Assembly (NCBI RefSeq): GCF_031191545.1
Contig: NZ_CP133472.1
Coordinates: forward strand, 868,001 to 932,000
Source: Schaalia odontolytica
GTDB lineage: Bacteria > Actinomycetota > Actinomycetes > Actinomycetales > Actinomycetaceae
Length of the DNA stretch: 64,000 nucleotides
Reading direction: 5' to 3'
Shown here: piece by piece, positions 32,813 to 41,216 of the stretch
Numbering within the stretch: the first letter of the stretch is position 1
How the letters are laid out: each line of letters begins with the position of its first letter
Program-made: the position numbers and the translations under genes
The notes under the pieces: generated by a model
Database searches by the model: none
Told to the model about the DNA's origin: nothing
What the model saw: only the letters and a program-made list of their open reading frames with translations

Positions 32813-33781
32813 ATGTCCGGAGGACTTGTCGCACTGCTCGACGATATCGCGACCCTTGCGAAGGTCACGGCCTCGTCGATCGACGACGTCGCGGCAGGCG
32901 CCGTCAAGGCCTCCTCGAAGGCGGTGGGCGTCGTCATCGATGACACCGCGGTCACACCCCAGTACGTGTCGGGCCTGAGCCCGGCACGCGAGCTTCCGAT
33001 CATCGGTAAGATCGCGCGCGGCTCCCTCATCAACAAGCTCTTCATCATCCTGCCGATTGCGCTCGTGCTGACGTGGTTCGCCCCGCGCGTCCTGCCGTTC
33101 CTGCTGATCGTGGGCGGCGCGTACCTGTGTTTCGAGGGCGGCGAGAAGGTCCTCGAGAAGCTCGGCTGGCTGCCCGGAGACCACGCGGAGCACGATGAGA
33201 CGGGCGCATCCACGGCCGAAGAACTCGAACGTGGCATCGTTTCCTCCGCGACCCGCACGGACCTGATCCTCAGTGCCGAAATCATGCTTGTGTCCCTGGC
33301 GGGCCTATCCAACGAGACCGGCATCATGCGCGTCGCCGTCCTCGTCGCGGTCGCGTTCTTCATGACGTTCTTCGTGTACGGCCTCGTCGCCCTCCTCGTG
33401 AAGGCGGACGACTTCGGCCTCCACCTGGCCAAGGATGCCGTCAGGCCCGAGGACAACCGCCCCGGGCCCGTCGACAACCTGGGCCGCACGATCGTGCGCG
33501 TCATGCCCCACGTCTTCAACGTCATCGGCATCGTCGGCACGGTCGCGATGCTGTGGGTCGGCGGCCACCTCGTCATCGAAAACCTCGCCGAGGTCGGCGT
33601 CCCCGTCTTCCACCACCTTCTCGAGACCGCTGAGCACGCGGTGTCCGCTGCGGGTTCCTTCGTGACGTGGCTCGTCGAGACCCTCCTGTCCGGCATCTTC
33701 GGCATCGTCCTGGGTGCCGTCATCGCGTGGATCGTCGTCGGCATTTCGATGCTCGGTCGCAAGGTGCGCGGGCGGGACTGA
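32813..33781 (+). CDS. DUF808-family inner membrane protein (YedI-like)
   Basis: A 322-aa membrane protein beginning MSGGLVALLDDIATLAKVTA, the strongly conserved start of the DUF808 family. VVGVVIDDTAVTPQYV-like sequence (here KAVGVVIDDTAVTPQYVSG), KGSLINKL-type RGSLINKLFIILPIAL and CFEGGEKVLEKL follow. There are about six membrane helices. An AGGAGGAAA site precedes the ATG. Its function is unknown even in E. coli. Confidence 0.88.
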   Translation: MSGGLVALLDDIATLAKVTASSIDDVAAGAVKASSKAVGVVIDDTAVTPQYVSGLSPARELPIIGKIARGSLINKLFIILPIALVLTWFAPRVLPFLLIVGGAYLCFEGGEKVLEKLGWLPGDHAEHDETGASTAEELERGIVSSATRTDLILSAEIMLVSLAGLSNETGIMRVAVLVAVAFFMTFFVYGLVALLVKADDFGLHLAKDAVRPEDNRPGPVDNLGRTIVRVMPHVFNVIGIVGTVAMLWVGGHLVIENLAEVGVPVFHHLLETAEHAVSAAGSFVTWLVETLLSGIFGIVLGAVIAWIVVGISMLGRKVRGRD

Positions 33782-33794
33782 TTATTCCTTGTGT

Positions 33795-33836
33795 ACGAGG
33801 CCGGGGCTGGCGCGCGAGGAGCCGCCCCGGCTTCGT
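33795..33836 (+). terminator. Hairpin after the DUF808 gene
   Basis: Arms ACGAGGCCGGGGC (33795-33807) and GCCCCGGCTTCGT (33824-33836) pair with one G-U, around a 16-base loop. Confidence 0.7.
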
Positions 33837-33944
33837 CGTTGATCGCGTTGCGTGAAAGGTGACTCATAACCCCTACGCAAGCCGGGACTTAAGTACTACC
33901 CTTAGAGTCAACGGAATATGACAACGACGCCCAGGAGGAGCATC

Positions 33945-34628
33945 ATGACCGTCTACACTCTGCCCGAACTCCCCTACGACTACGCCGCTCTCGAGCCCCA
34001 CATCTCCGGCCGCATCATGGAGCTGCACCACTCCAAGCACCACGCCAACTACGTGGCCGGCGCTAACGCCGCCCTCGAGAAGCTGGCCGCCGCCCGTGAG
34101 TCCGGCGATTTCGCCGCCATCAACCTGTGGGAGAAGAACCTGTCCTTCAACCTGGGCGGTCACACCAACCACTCCATCTTCTGGACCAACATGACCGGTG
34201 AGGGTGCCTCGCGCCCCGAGGGCGAACTCGGTGCCGCGATCGACGAGTTCTTCGGCTCGTTCGAGTCCTTCCAGGCTCAGTTCGCCGCCGCTGCCCTGGG
34301 CCTGCAGGGCTCCGGCTGGGCGGTCCTCGCGTGGGACACCGTCGGCAAGCGCCTGGTGACCTACCAGATGACCGACCAGCAGGGCAACATCCCGGTCGCG
34401 ACCGTGCCGCTGCTCATGATCGACATGTGGGAGCACGCTTTCTACCTGGATTACCTCAACGTCAAGGCGGACTACGTCAAGGCCTGGTGGAACCTGGTGA
34501 ACTGGGAGAACGTCACCTCTCGCTTCCAGGCCGCCCGCCTGTCCTCCGGCCTGGTCAACGCACACTCCGCGCTGGCCGACCTGAGCTCTCATGCCGTTGA
34601 CACCGTCAAGGGCTGGTGGAAGAACTGA
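33945..34628 (+). CDS. sodA: Superoxide dismutase, Mn/Fe type
   Basis: A 227-aa enzyme that dismutates superoxide. The metal ligands are His28 (in [11 protein letters not shown]), the His in [10 protein letters not shown], and Asp and His in [11 protein letters not shown]. The second-sphere glutamine in LQGSGWAVL is where manganese enzymes have it, whereas the mycobacterial iron enzyme has His, so manganese is more likely, though cambialistic use is possible. An AGGAGGAG site precedes the ATG at 33945. It has no signal peptide. It stands alone with a good terminator. Confidence 0.95.
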   Translation: MTVYTLPELPYDYAALEPHISGRIMELHHSKHHANYVAGANAALEKLAAARESGDFAAINLWEKNLSFNLGGHTNHSIFWTNMTGEGASRPEGELGAAIDEFFGSFESFQAQFAAAALGLQGSGWAVLAWDTVGKRLVTYQMTDQQGNIPVATVPLLMIDMWEHAFYLDYLNVKADYVKAWWNLVNWENVTSRFQAARLSSGLVNAHSALADLSSHAVDTVKGWWKN

Positions 34629-34727
34629 GCGTCGTCACCGACGCAACCGCGGACGAGGCCGTTACTGACTGAGCTGAGGCTTGGGCACTGACGCTCCGGC
34701 GCCGGTATCGCGGCCACCGCACGCAAC

Positions 34728-34759
34728 GAGAGGCGGGCTCCTTCGGGATCCCGCCTCTC
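34728..34759 (+). terminator. Hairpin after sodA
   Basis: Perfect 10-bp arms (GAGAGGCGGG) around a 12-base loop. Confidence 0.7.
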
Positions 34760-34784
34760 TCACGTTCCTGCCGACACCACCCAG

Positions 34785-34880
34785 GGGGCAGCCGGAACCG
34801 AGCGAGCGGCCGGAAGCGAGGGGGCGGCCGGAACCGAGGGGGCAGCCGGAACCGAGGGGGCAGCCGGAACCGAGGGAGCG
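34785..34880. repeat. 18-bp tandem repeat
   Basis: Five to six imperfect copies of GGGCAGCCGGAACCGAGG in a row. The unit length is a multiple of three, which keeps a frame open by chance. Confidence 0.75.
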
Positions 34881-35240
34881 GAAGGACAGCAGGATTCAGG
34901 CGCGTCGCCGCCGCAGCAGCAGCGACAGCCCAACCGTTCAGCCGCGTCGCGGGATCGCGCGCCCATCAGCCCCACACTCACGCAACCCCACGCACATCCG
35001 TCCACCACGCAACCTCAGCAACCCGATGCGCATCAGACCGACACTCAAGCATCCCCACGCACACCAGCCCAACGCACATGAGCCCCGGGCACACCAGACC
35101 GGGGCACACCAGACCGACACTCACAAATCCGACAAGGCGCATATGCCCGGAGGGGCTCCGCGTACTGCAACCCCAACACAAGCCACTCACCGACCACCAC
35201 ACGGGCCAAGCCCACGCCTTCGCGGATGGGTTGTGACGAT

Positions 35241-35322
35241 GCGGATAGGTTATCGCCACGCGGATAGGCTAATAAGCTATCCGCATCCAGATAACCTATC
35301 CGTCACGCAATAACCTATCCGC
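35241..35322. repeat. Cluster of GCGGATAGGTTAT motifs, two forward and three inverted
   Basis: Forward copies start at 35241 and 35260. Inverted copies (ATAACCTATCCGC type) lie at 35275-35284, 35291-35302 and 35310-35322. A weaker forward copy (GCGGATGGGTTGT) begins at 35222. Spacing is about 20 bases, close to two helix turns. Confidence 0.7.
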
Positions 35323-35381
35323 GCACACCACGGCACCCAGAGACCACGAACCACCCACGCACACCGCGTAGGCATAACAAA

Positions 35382-35408
35382 CCGCCCGGCCCCACTGGGG
35401 CCGGGCGG
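35382..35408 (-). terminator. Terminator of tRNA-Ser
   Basis: Perfect 12-bp arms (CCGCCCGGCCCC) around a 3-base loop, followed on the reverse strand by TTTGTT. Confidence 0.85.
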
Positions 35409-35411
35409 CAG

Positions 35412-35501
35412 TGGCGGTAGCGCTGGGATTTGAACCCAGGGTGGCTGTGACACCACACAGCATTTCGAGTGCTGCACCTTCGGCCGCTCGGACACGCTAC
35501 C
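35412..35501 (-). tRNA. tRNA-Ser (anticodon CGA)
   Basis: The reverse strand gives a 90-base class II tRNA. The acceptor stem is GGTAGCG paired with CGCTACC, with discriminator G and an encoded CCA. The anticodon arm is CAGCA-CTCGAAA-TGCTG, followed by a long variable arm typical of serine tRNAs and the T-arm CTGGG-TTCAAAT-CCCAG. It reads the UCG codon. Confidence 0.97.
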
Positions 35502-35634
35502 TTACCCAAATACTCTACTACACCCTCCCCCTGCGCGCGCAAATCGACCGGACAGCCTGGGAGCAGGGCCACACCCGCCCGCTTCATTCAAACACCCACA
35601 GCACACCCACCCCACACCCGCCCGCTTCGTTCGC

Positions 35635-35675
35635 AGACCCACCACAGCCCCACCACAGACCCACCACAGACCCAC
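35635..35675. repeat. Short ACCCACCACAG tandem repeat upstream of the OPT gene
   Basis: Three to four copies of an 11-13 base ACCCACCACAG unit. Two CCCGCCCGCTTC(A/G)TTC words about 50 bases apart lie just before. The region between tRNA-Ser and the OPT gene (35502-35794) shows no gene. Confidence 0.5.
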
Positions 35676-35794
35676 CGATCACGGCCTCTTCAGCACGATT
35701 GAAAACGACATTAAGTTCCCTCCTGCCATGAACGGACGAGAACAAATGCACTACGCTGGCAGGGTAACTATTCAGGGCAGCGAAAGGACTTTTC

Positions 35795-37795
35795 GTGTCT
35801 GCGCCACACCCGACGAAGCAAGCGTCGCTCAAAGAACTCACCCTGCGCGGCATCGTTATCGGCGGCATCATTACGCTACTGTTCACGGCCGCGAACGTCT
35901 ACCTGGGCCTGAAGGTCGGCCTGACGTTTGCAACGTCGATCCCGGCGGCCGTCATCTCGATGGCGGTCCTGCGCTTCTGGGGAGACCACACCGTCCAGGA
36001 AAACAACATCATCCAGACCATCGCCTCGGCGGCCGGCACACTGTCGGCAGTCATCTTCGTCCTCCCCGGCCTCGTGATCGTCGGCTGGTGGAACGGCTTC
36101 CCCTACTGGGAGACCATGTTCGTGTGCGCGGTCGGCGGTTCGCTGGGCGTCATGTACTCCATCCCGCTGCGCCGAGCGCTCGTGACCGGCTCAGACCTGC
36201 CCTACCCCGAGGGCGTGGCGGGTGCCGAGATCCTCAAGGTCGGCGACGCACAGGATGCGGGAGAGGACAACCAGCGAGGCCTGCTGGCCATCACCTGGGG
36301 TGCCCTGGCCTCGGCCGTCATGGCGCTGCTGGGCTACATGAAGGTGACGGCCTCCGAGGTCGGCACCGCCTTCAAGATCGGCTCGACGGGCACGATGATC
36401 TCCACTTCCCTGTCTCTCGCCCTGATCGGCGTGGGCCACCTGGTCGGCATGACGGTGGGCATCGCAATGCTGATCGGCATGGTCACCTCCTACGGCGTCC
36501 TTCTGCCTCTGTACGCGAACGGCCAGCTGGACGGCGCGGAGGACCTGACGTCGGCCCTGTCGACGGTTTTCAAGTCGGACGTGCGCTTCATTGGCGCGGG
36601 CGTCATGGCCGTCGCTGCCATCTGGACGCTCATCAAGATCATGGGCCCGATCGTGCGCGGCATGTCTGAGTCGCTGCGCGCTTCGCGCGGCGCGAAGGAA
36701 TCGGGCGCGCAGATCGAACGCACCGAGCAGGACATTCCCGGCAAGTGGGTCATCGTGTCCATCTTCGTGGCGATGATCCCGATCTCGGGCCTTCTGTGGT
36801 GGTTCATCCGCGGCACGCAGATCGAACACAACACGGCCGTGCTGATCGCCATCTCGGTCCTGTTCATTCTGCTCGCGGGTCTGCTGGTCGCGGCGGTCTG
36901 CGGTTACATGGCGGGCCTGATCGGCTCGTCAAACTCGCCCGTGTCGGGCGTCGGCCTGCTGGTCGTCGTCGTCACAGCAGTCGTCATCCTGGCGGTACAC
37001 GGCCGCGGTTCGAGCATGGAAGAGAACACGGCGCTCATCGCCTACACCCTGTTCACCTCGGCGATCGTCTTCTGTATCGCGACGATCGCGAACGATAACC
37101 TGCAGGACCTCAAGACCGGCCAGCTGGTGGGCGCGACCCCGTGGAAGCAGCAGGTCGCCCTGGTCATCGGCGTCGTCTTCGGCGCGCTGATCATTCCCCC
37201 GGTCCTGCAGCTGATGCAGAATTCCTTCGGTTTCCAGGGTGCGCCGGGCGCAGGTCCTGACGCGCTGGCGGCCCCGCAGGCCTCGCTGATCTCCTCTCTC
37301 GCGAAGGGTGTGCTCGGCGGCGGCATCGACTGGAAGCTCCTGGGCATCGGCGCGGTGATCGGCATCGTCGTCATCATCATTGACGAGGTCCTGCGCCCCG
37401 CCACGAAGGGCAAGCTGGCCCTGCCTCCGCTGGCTGTCGGCATGGGCATCTACCTGCCGGCCTCGCTCACGGTTCTGATCCCGATCGGCGGCCTGATCGG
37501 TTTCCTGTACAACAGGTGGGCCTCCAAGCAGGCGGACGCGGAGCGCGCGAAGCGTTTCGGCACGCTAGCGGCGACCGGCCTGATTGTCGGCGAGTCCCTG
37601 TTCGGCGTCGTCTACGCGGGCATCGCGGGCGCGACGGGCTCGGAGTCACCGCTGGCGCTGCCGTTCATCGGCGATGGCTTCACACCTTTTGCAAACGTGC
37701 TGGGCATCGCGTTCTTCGCGGGCGCAACGTGGCTGCTCTACGGCTTCGCGCGTAAGATCACGCGCGACTCGGATCGAGAGTCCGCCACGAAGTAG
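35795..37795 (+). CDS. OPT-family oligopeptide transporter
   Basis: A 666-aa membrane protein with about fifteen hydrophobic segments. It begins ELTLRGIVIGGIITLLFTAA and has NVYLGLKVGLTFATSIPAAV (20 residues shown), the NNIIQTIASAAGT motif and SDLPYPEGVAGAEIL, the hallmarks of the bacterial OPT branch. The substrate may be small peptides or a metal-chelate complex. The start is a GTG at 35795, seven bases after GAAAGGA. Its terminator has been split by an insertion sequence (37842-39314). Confidence 0.93.
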   Translation: MSAPHPTKQASLKELTLRGIVIGGIITLLFTAANVYLGLKVGLTFATSIPAAVISMAVLRFWGDHTVQENNIIQTIASAAGTLSAVIFVLPGLVIVGWWNGFPYWETMFVCAVGGSLGVMYSIPLRRALVTGSDLPYPEGVAGAEILKVGDAQDAGEDNQRGLLAITWGALASAVMALLGYMKVTASEVGTAFKIGSTGTMISTSLSLALIGVGHLVGMTVGIAMLIGMVTSYGVLLPLYANGQLDGAEDLTSALSTVFKSDVRFIGAGVMAVAAIWTLIKIMGPIVRGMSESLRASRGAKESGAQIERTEQDIPGKWVIVSIFVAMIPISGLLWWFIRGTQIEHNTAVLIAISVLFILLAGLLVAAVCGYMAGLIGSSNSPVSGVGLLVVVVTAVVILAVHGRGSSMEENTALIAYTLFTSAIVFCIATIANDNLQDLKTGQLVGATPWKQQVALVIGVVFGALIIPPVLQLMQNSFGFQGAPGAGPDALAAPQASLISSLAKGVLGGGIDWKLLGIGAVIGIVVIIIDEVLRPATKGKLALPPLAVGMGIYLPASLTVLIPIGGLIGFLYNRWASKQADAERAKRFGTLAATGLIVGESLFGVVYAGIAGATGSESPLALPFIGDGFTPFANVLGIAFFAGATWLLYGFARKITRDSDRESATK

Positions 37796-37882
37796 GCGCG
37801 AGGAGCTTCGCCTCTCCGACCCCGGCCTCGTTCCTTCATTCTGAACTGCGCCCCGAAACTTGGACGCGTTTAATGGTAGCCG

Positions 37883-38710
37883 TTATGCGGCTTCCTGTAG
37901 GGCCTGATCCCGGTATTCTGCCGGGGTCAGGCCCTTGAGCTTTACTTGGCGTCGTGTTGTATTCCAGTGCGTGATGTAGGTGTCGAGGTCGGCTTTGAAG
38001 CTCTCGAAGGTCTGCCAGTCTTGGCCGCGAAAGAACTCGTCCTTGAGGTGTCCGAAGACCTGCTCAGTGGCGCCGTTGTCGATGCAGTTGCCTTTGCGTG
38101 ACATACTCTGGATGAAACCGTTATCGGCGAGTGTGCTGATGTAGGTCTCGTGCTGGTATTGCCATCCCATGTCCGAGTGCAAGATCGGCTCGACCCCTGC
38201 GGGTTTGGCTTCCATGAGTATTTGGAGCATCTCTTGTTGCTGGGCGAGGTTGGGGCACATCGAGATGGAGTGGGCGACGATCTCTTTGCTGGCAAAGTCG
38301 TAGACCGGAGCGAGGTAGGCCTTACCGAAGGAGAGCTTGAACTCGGTGACGTCGGTACCCATTTTCTGCCAGGGGCCGGTCGCCGTGAAGTCGCGGCCGA
38401 TGATGTTCTCAAAGCTTTGCCCCACGGGCCCCTTGTAGGAGTTGTACCTGTGGTAGGCCCTCTCGCGGCGTATGCCGCAGCGCAGCCCCATCTCGCGCAT
38501 CATCTTCAAGACCGTCTTGTCGGCGATGCGCTCTCCTTCCTCAGCGCGCAGGCACATGGCTACCTGCCTGTGACCGCACCCGTTGGGGGTTCGTGAAAAG
38601 ATCTGGGCAACCTTGGGACGTAGCTGCGCTCTGGTTGGCTGCTGGGGGTGAGCCAGCGCGTAGTAGTAGCTCGACCTGGAAAGGCCTGCCACCTCAAGGA
38701 GATCACGCAC
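37883..38710 (-). CDS. IS3-family transposase OrfB (catalytic part)
   Basis: The DDE integrase part of the transposase, open over 275 codons from the first ATG. It is really made as an OrfAB fusion: the frame is open from the slippery A run at 38800 and joins at VRDLLEVAGLSRSSYYYALA. Catalytic residues are visible as the Asp in GTDVTEFKL, the Asp in ILHSDMGWQYQH and the Glu in NGATEQVFGHLKDEFF. The C-terminus has HWNTTRRQVKLKGLTPAEYR, typical of the IS150 group. It appears intact. Confidence 0.93.
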   Translation of the reverse strand: MRDLLEVAGLSRSSYYYALAHPQQPTRAQLRPKVAQIFSRTPNGCGHRQVAMCLRAEEGERIADKTVLKMMREMGLRCGIRRERAYHRYNSYKGPVGQSFENIIGRDFTATGPWQKMGTDVTEFKLSFGKAYLAPVYDFASKEIVAHSISMCPNLAQQQEMLQILMEAKPAGVEPILHSDMGWQYQHETYISTLADNGFIQSMSRKGNCIDNGATEQVFGHLKDEFFRGQDWQTFESFKADLDTYITHWNTTRRQVKLKGLTPAEYRDQALQEAA

Positions 38711-38742
38711 CGCGTGTCCATGCCCTGAAAGCTCGGCGACCG

Positions 38743-39255
38743 CTAGGGCTTTGTCCCGGTTTCGGAGCGCCTCTGCGCCTTCAGGGCAATCGATTTTTTT
38801 AGGTATGCCACCTGCGCCTCAAGCTTACGCACACGCGCGGCGAGTTCCTCCTCACGCGTTGGTGGCACCGCCCCCACCGACCCCTTCGGCCTGCCCTTGG
38901 GCTTGGGCTTGAGGGCCTGCGCGCCGCCCTCACGGTACAGCCTGCACCACTGCTTCAACGGTGTCGCACTCGCAATACCGAAACGCACCATCGCCTCAGG
39001 CTTACTCATCCCACCATCAACCACGGCCCTCGCTGCGGCGACCTTGGTCTCATAGTCGTATCTGGCCTGCTGTCCTCCCATGGCAAGAAGCCCATCCTTC
39101 CCAATTGCACGGTACGTCTTCTGCCACTCTCTCACAGTCTCGGCACACACACCCAGCCTCTTGGCGGTCAAACCATAGCCAACCCCCCTCTCAAACATCT
39201 CCACCGCCTGCTCCCGAAGCAAACGATCATGCCTCAACCGCAGATCCACAGACAT
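38743..39255 (-). CDS. IS3-family OrfA (DNA-binding part)
   Basis: A 170-aa protein with two helix-turn-helix units (AVEMFERGVGYGLTAKRLGV and GGMSKPEAMVRFGIASATPL) that bind the element ends. A leucine-zipper-like helix (EEELAARVRKLEAQVAYLKK) follows and leads into the A-run where ribosomes can slip to orfB. The zipper helps form transposase multimers. Alone, OrfA usually acts as a repressor of the element's promoter in the right inverted repeat. Confidence 0.92.
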   Translation of the reverse strand: MSVDLRLRHDRLLREQAVEMFERGVGYGLTAKRLGVCAETVREWQKTYRAIGKDGLLAMGGQQARYDYETKVAAARAVVDGGMSKPEAMVRFGIASATPLKQWCRLYREGGAQALKPKPKGRPKGSVGAVPPTREEELAARVRKLEAQVAYLKKSIALKAQRRSETGTKP

Positions 39256-39507
39256 GAAAAGCCTCCCATTCCCTGGACTTCACTTTCGATGTCCAAGAAA
39301 CGGGAGGCAGTTCATTCACGGACGAGGCCGGGGTTTCTCTTGTCTGTCCGTTCACCTGGGGGATCGTCATTTTTGTCCATCGACGTGCCCATATATCCCA
39401 CGATGCGGGCACCCGTCCCGCTTGTCACCCGCGCATATTGCGCATGTTAAGGCACATTTACCCTTGTTTCAGAAAAAATTGCCATTTCCTGACTAACAAT
39501 TAAATGG

Positions 39508-39513
39508 TACTTT
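39508..39513 (+). promoter_or_regulatory. -10 box placed for a leaderless GH2-gene mRNA
   Basis: TACTTT (TANNNT type) ends six bases before the ATG at 39520. The region is AT-rich and has no ribosome site. Confidence 0.45.
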
Positions 39514-39519
39514 TATTAT

Positions 39520-41130
39520 ATGAAGCACATCCCGGAACCAGACATTGCATGGCTGCGGGACCCAGGGGCGTCGGTGAACCGCCTGACGGTGCACTCGACG
39601 TGGAGGTCGCGCAGGCCGCTCCAGTTGCTGTCTAGCACCTGGCAGGTCACCGGTGCGTTCGGCACTCCCGCAGAGTTGATCGAGCGAGCGCCCTATCAGC
39701 GTGATTTCGAGGCTACATCCGTTCCCGGCGTGCTGGAGATGGACGGAACATGGGTGCGCCGAGACGAACAGGCCCAGGAGCAGGACGAGCACGGTAGCCC
39801 AGACCGGGTGCGCGCCTCGATTCTTCGCCGCGAGTTCATCCTCGACGCTCCACTGAAGGATGCGAGCGAGCGCGGCTGGACAATGTCCCTGACCTTCGGC
39901 GGCTTCTCAGGGCCCCTGTACGCGTGGGTCGACGGGATATTCATCGGTTTTTGCGCGGATGGCTTCATTCCCACAGCCTTCGACGTGACGGACGCGCTGC
40001 AGCCGACGCACACCCACGCAATCACCGCGCTTCTCCTGGATTCACCGGTGTGCTGCCACGGCCTATTCCGCGAGGTGTCGCTTGAGGCGCGTCCGCCCGC
40101 GCACATCGTCGACCTCATTCCAGAGGTATCCCATGACGGCAGGAACGGGAGCTTGCGGCTGCGCATTGAGACCTCGGACGGGGCGAACAACTCGATCGCT
40201 CGCGCGGCACTGCTAAGCGAGGGCCAGCAGGAGGAGATTTGGTCCGCGAGCGCGCCCGCAGGCGATGAGCTTCAGGCAAGCAGCTTAGACGTGCTCGCGT
40301 GGAGCGCGGAGGAACCTGCCCTGTACGCGCTTGTCGTGACGCTGAGCGACGAAGAGGCGGGGACGCAGGACACGGTCGCCATGCAGGTTGGTTTCCGCGG
40401 CCTGGCGGCAACGGCTCAGGGAGTGAGCCTGGCCGGACGCCCCCTGGTGCTGCGGGGGGTGCGCCGCAACGAGTGCAACGAGCGGAGCGGACTCGCGGTT
40501 GGCCTGCAGGACATGCTCGATGACATCGTGTGGTGCAAGCGCCACGGCGTGAACACTGTTGTGATCGAGCAGGGGCCCGCGCACGCACGCTTCTACGAGC
40601 TGGCGGACCTGTACGGCCTGTACATTATCGACCGCGCCTCAACACTGTACGAGGCCGGCCCCGCGCGCGAGGAGGCAATCGAGGCTGCGATCCGGAGGGA
40701 TCGGGCCCACCCGAGCGTCATCGCATGGAACGTGGGCGACATTGACGAGGAGATCCGCGCGGCCCGAGCGCTGGACCCGACGCGCCCCGAGTACGCGGGC
40801 GGTGACTTCCCGAACCTCAGCGAGGTGCGCGGGGAGGAACTGCACTACGCCCCCGTCTCTGTTGCTCCCTCGTATTCGGGGGTGACGGTGCGTAACCACA
40901 TGACATTTACGTCGACGGCCGACCTGGAGTTCCTGTGTCGGGTGTTCGAGGACGGGCACCCGACCTGGGAGTTGGCGGCGTCCCTGGATGTTGCGCCCGG
41001 CGAAACGGGTTTCCTCCCGGTGGAGTGGCCGTCCGCGGGGGTGCGCGAGGTGTCGGTGCGCCTGTCGTACGGGACGGGCTGGGCGCCGGCTGGGTTTGAG
41101 ATCGGACGCGGGGTCATGACCGTGCCATAA
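39520..41130 (+). CDS. GH2 (LacZ-like) protein lacking the catalytic core
   Basis: A 536-aa relative of beta-galactosidase, about half the length of LacZ. The sugar-binding jelly roll (DWL-type start IAWLRDPGASVNRL, then GGFSGPLYAWVDGIFIGF) and the immunoglobulin-like domain are present. The TIM-barrel begins with LVLRGVRRNECN and runs to RRDRAHPSVIAWNVGDID, where active enzymes have WSLGNE; the acid/base glutamate is absent. The chain then passes from DPTRPEYAGGDF straight to a domain-4-like part (VRNHMTFTSTADLEF), skipping the barrel segment that holds the nucleophile glutamate. It has no signal peptide. It is probably not a glycosidase and may bind sugar. Confidence 0.7.
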   Translation: MKHIPEPDIAWLRDPGASVNRLTVHSTWRSRRPLQLLSSTWQVTGAFGTPAELIERAPYQRDFEATSVPGVLEMDGTWVRRDEQAQEQDEHGSPDRVRASILRREFILDAPLKDASERGWTMSLTFGGFSGPLYAWVDGIFIGFCADGFIPTAFDVTDALQPTHTHAITALLLDSPVCCHGLFREVSLEARPPAHIVDLIPEVSHDGRNGSLRLRIETSDGANNSIARAALLSEGQQEEIWSASAPAGDELQASSLDVLAWSAEEPALYALVVTLSDEEAGTQDTVAMQVGFRGLAATAQGVSLAGRPLVLRGVRRNECNERSGLAVGLQDMLDDIVWCKRHGVNTVVIEQGPAHARFYELADLYGLYIIDRASTLYEAGPAREEAIEAAIRRDRAHPSVIAWNVGDIDEEIRAARALDPTRPEYAGGDFPNLSEVRGEELHYAPVSVAPSYSGVTVRNHMTFTSTADLEFLCRVFEDGHPTWELAASLDVAPGETGFLPVEWPSAGVREVSVRLSYGTGWAPAGFEIGRGVMTVP

Positions 41131-41163
41131 ACGAGGCCGGGAACAGTGCGCACCGGGTGCGCG

Positions 41164-41201
41164 CATGCGGGGGCGGAGCGAATAAGCGCCGCCCCCGCAT
41201 G
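41164..41201. terminator. Bidirectional hairpin between the GH2 gene and the activase gene
   Basis: Perfect 13-bp arms (CATGCGGGGGCGG) around a 12-base loop, followed by TGTTTCTG. It ends the rightward GH2 transcript and the leftward activase transcript. Confidence 0.8.
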
Positions 41202-41216
41202 TGTTTCTGACAAATA

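Larger units (their letters stand above)
34629..35411. other. Repeat-rich non-coding region between sodA and tRNA-Ser
   Basis: About 780 bases. It contains the sodA terminator, an 18-bp tandem repeat, a stretch rich in CACACCAGACCG-like words (about 35000-35130), the GCGGATAGGTTAT motif cluster and the tRNA terminator. An open frame runs through it but is low in complexity, lacks a ribosome site and looks like a by-product of the repeats. Confidence 0.5.
37842..39314 (-). mobile_element. Complete IS3-family insertion sequence, IS150-like
   Basis: A 1473-bp element. The ends begin TGAACTGCGCCCCGAAACTT (left) and TGAACTGCCTCCCGTTTCTT (right, reverse strand), so they are imperfect inverted repeats starting with TG. 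A 3-base direct repeat TTC flanks it. It contains orfA and orfB in the reverse direction with a seven-A slippery run at 38794-38800 for programmed -1 frameshifting. All parts look intact, so it may be active. Confidence 0.9.
37819..39334 (+). terminator. Terminator of the OPT gene, split by an IS element
   Basis: The arms ACCCCGGCCTCGT (37819-37831) and ACGAGGCCGGGGT (39322-39334) are perfect complements. They now lie on either side of the insertion sequence, which entered the loop. Confidence 0.65.

Noticed and set aside
34681-35313. A 210-codon frame after sodA
   Set aside because: Built from 18-bp and other repeats whose length is a multiple of three; no start signal and no recognisable domain.
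35241-35322. CRISPR array
   Set aside because: The units are only about 13 bases, appear in both orientations and have spacers of a few bases; no cas genes are near.
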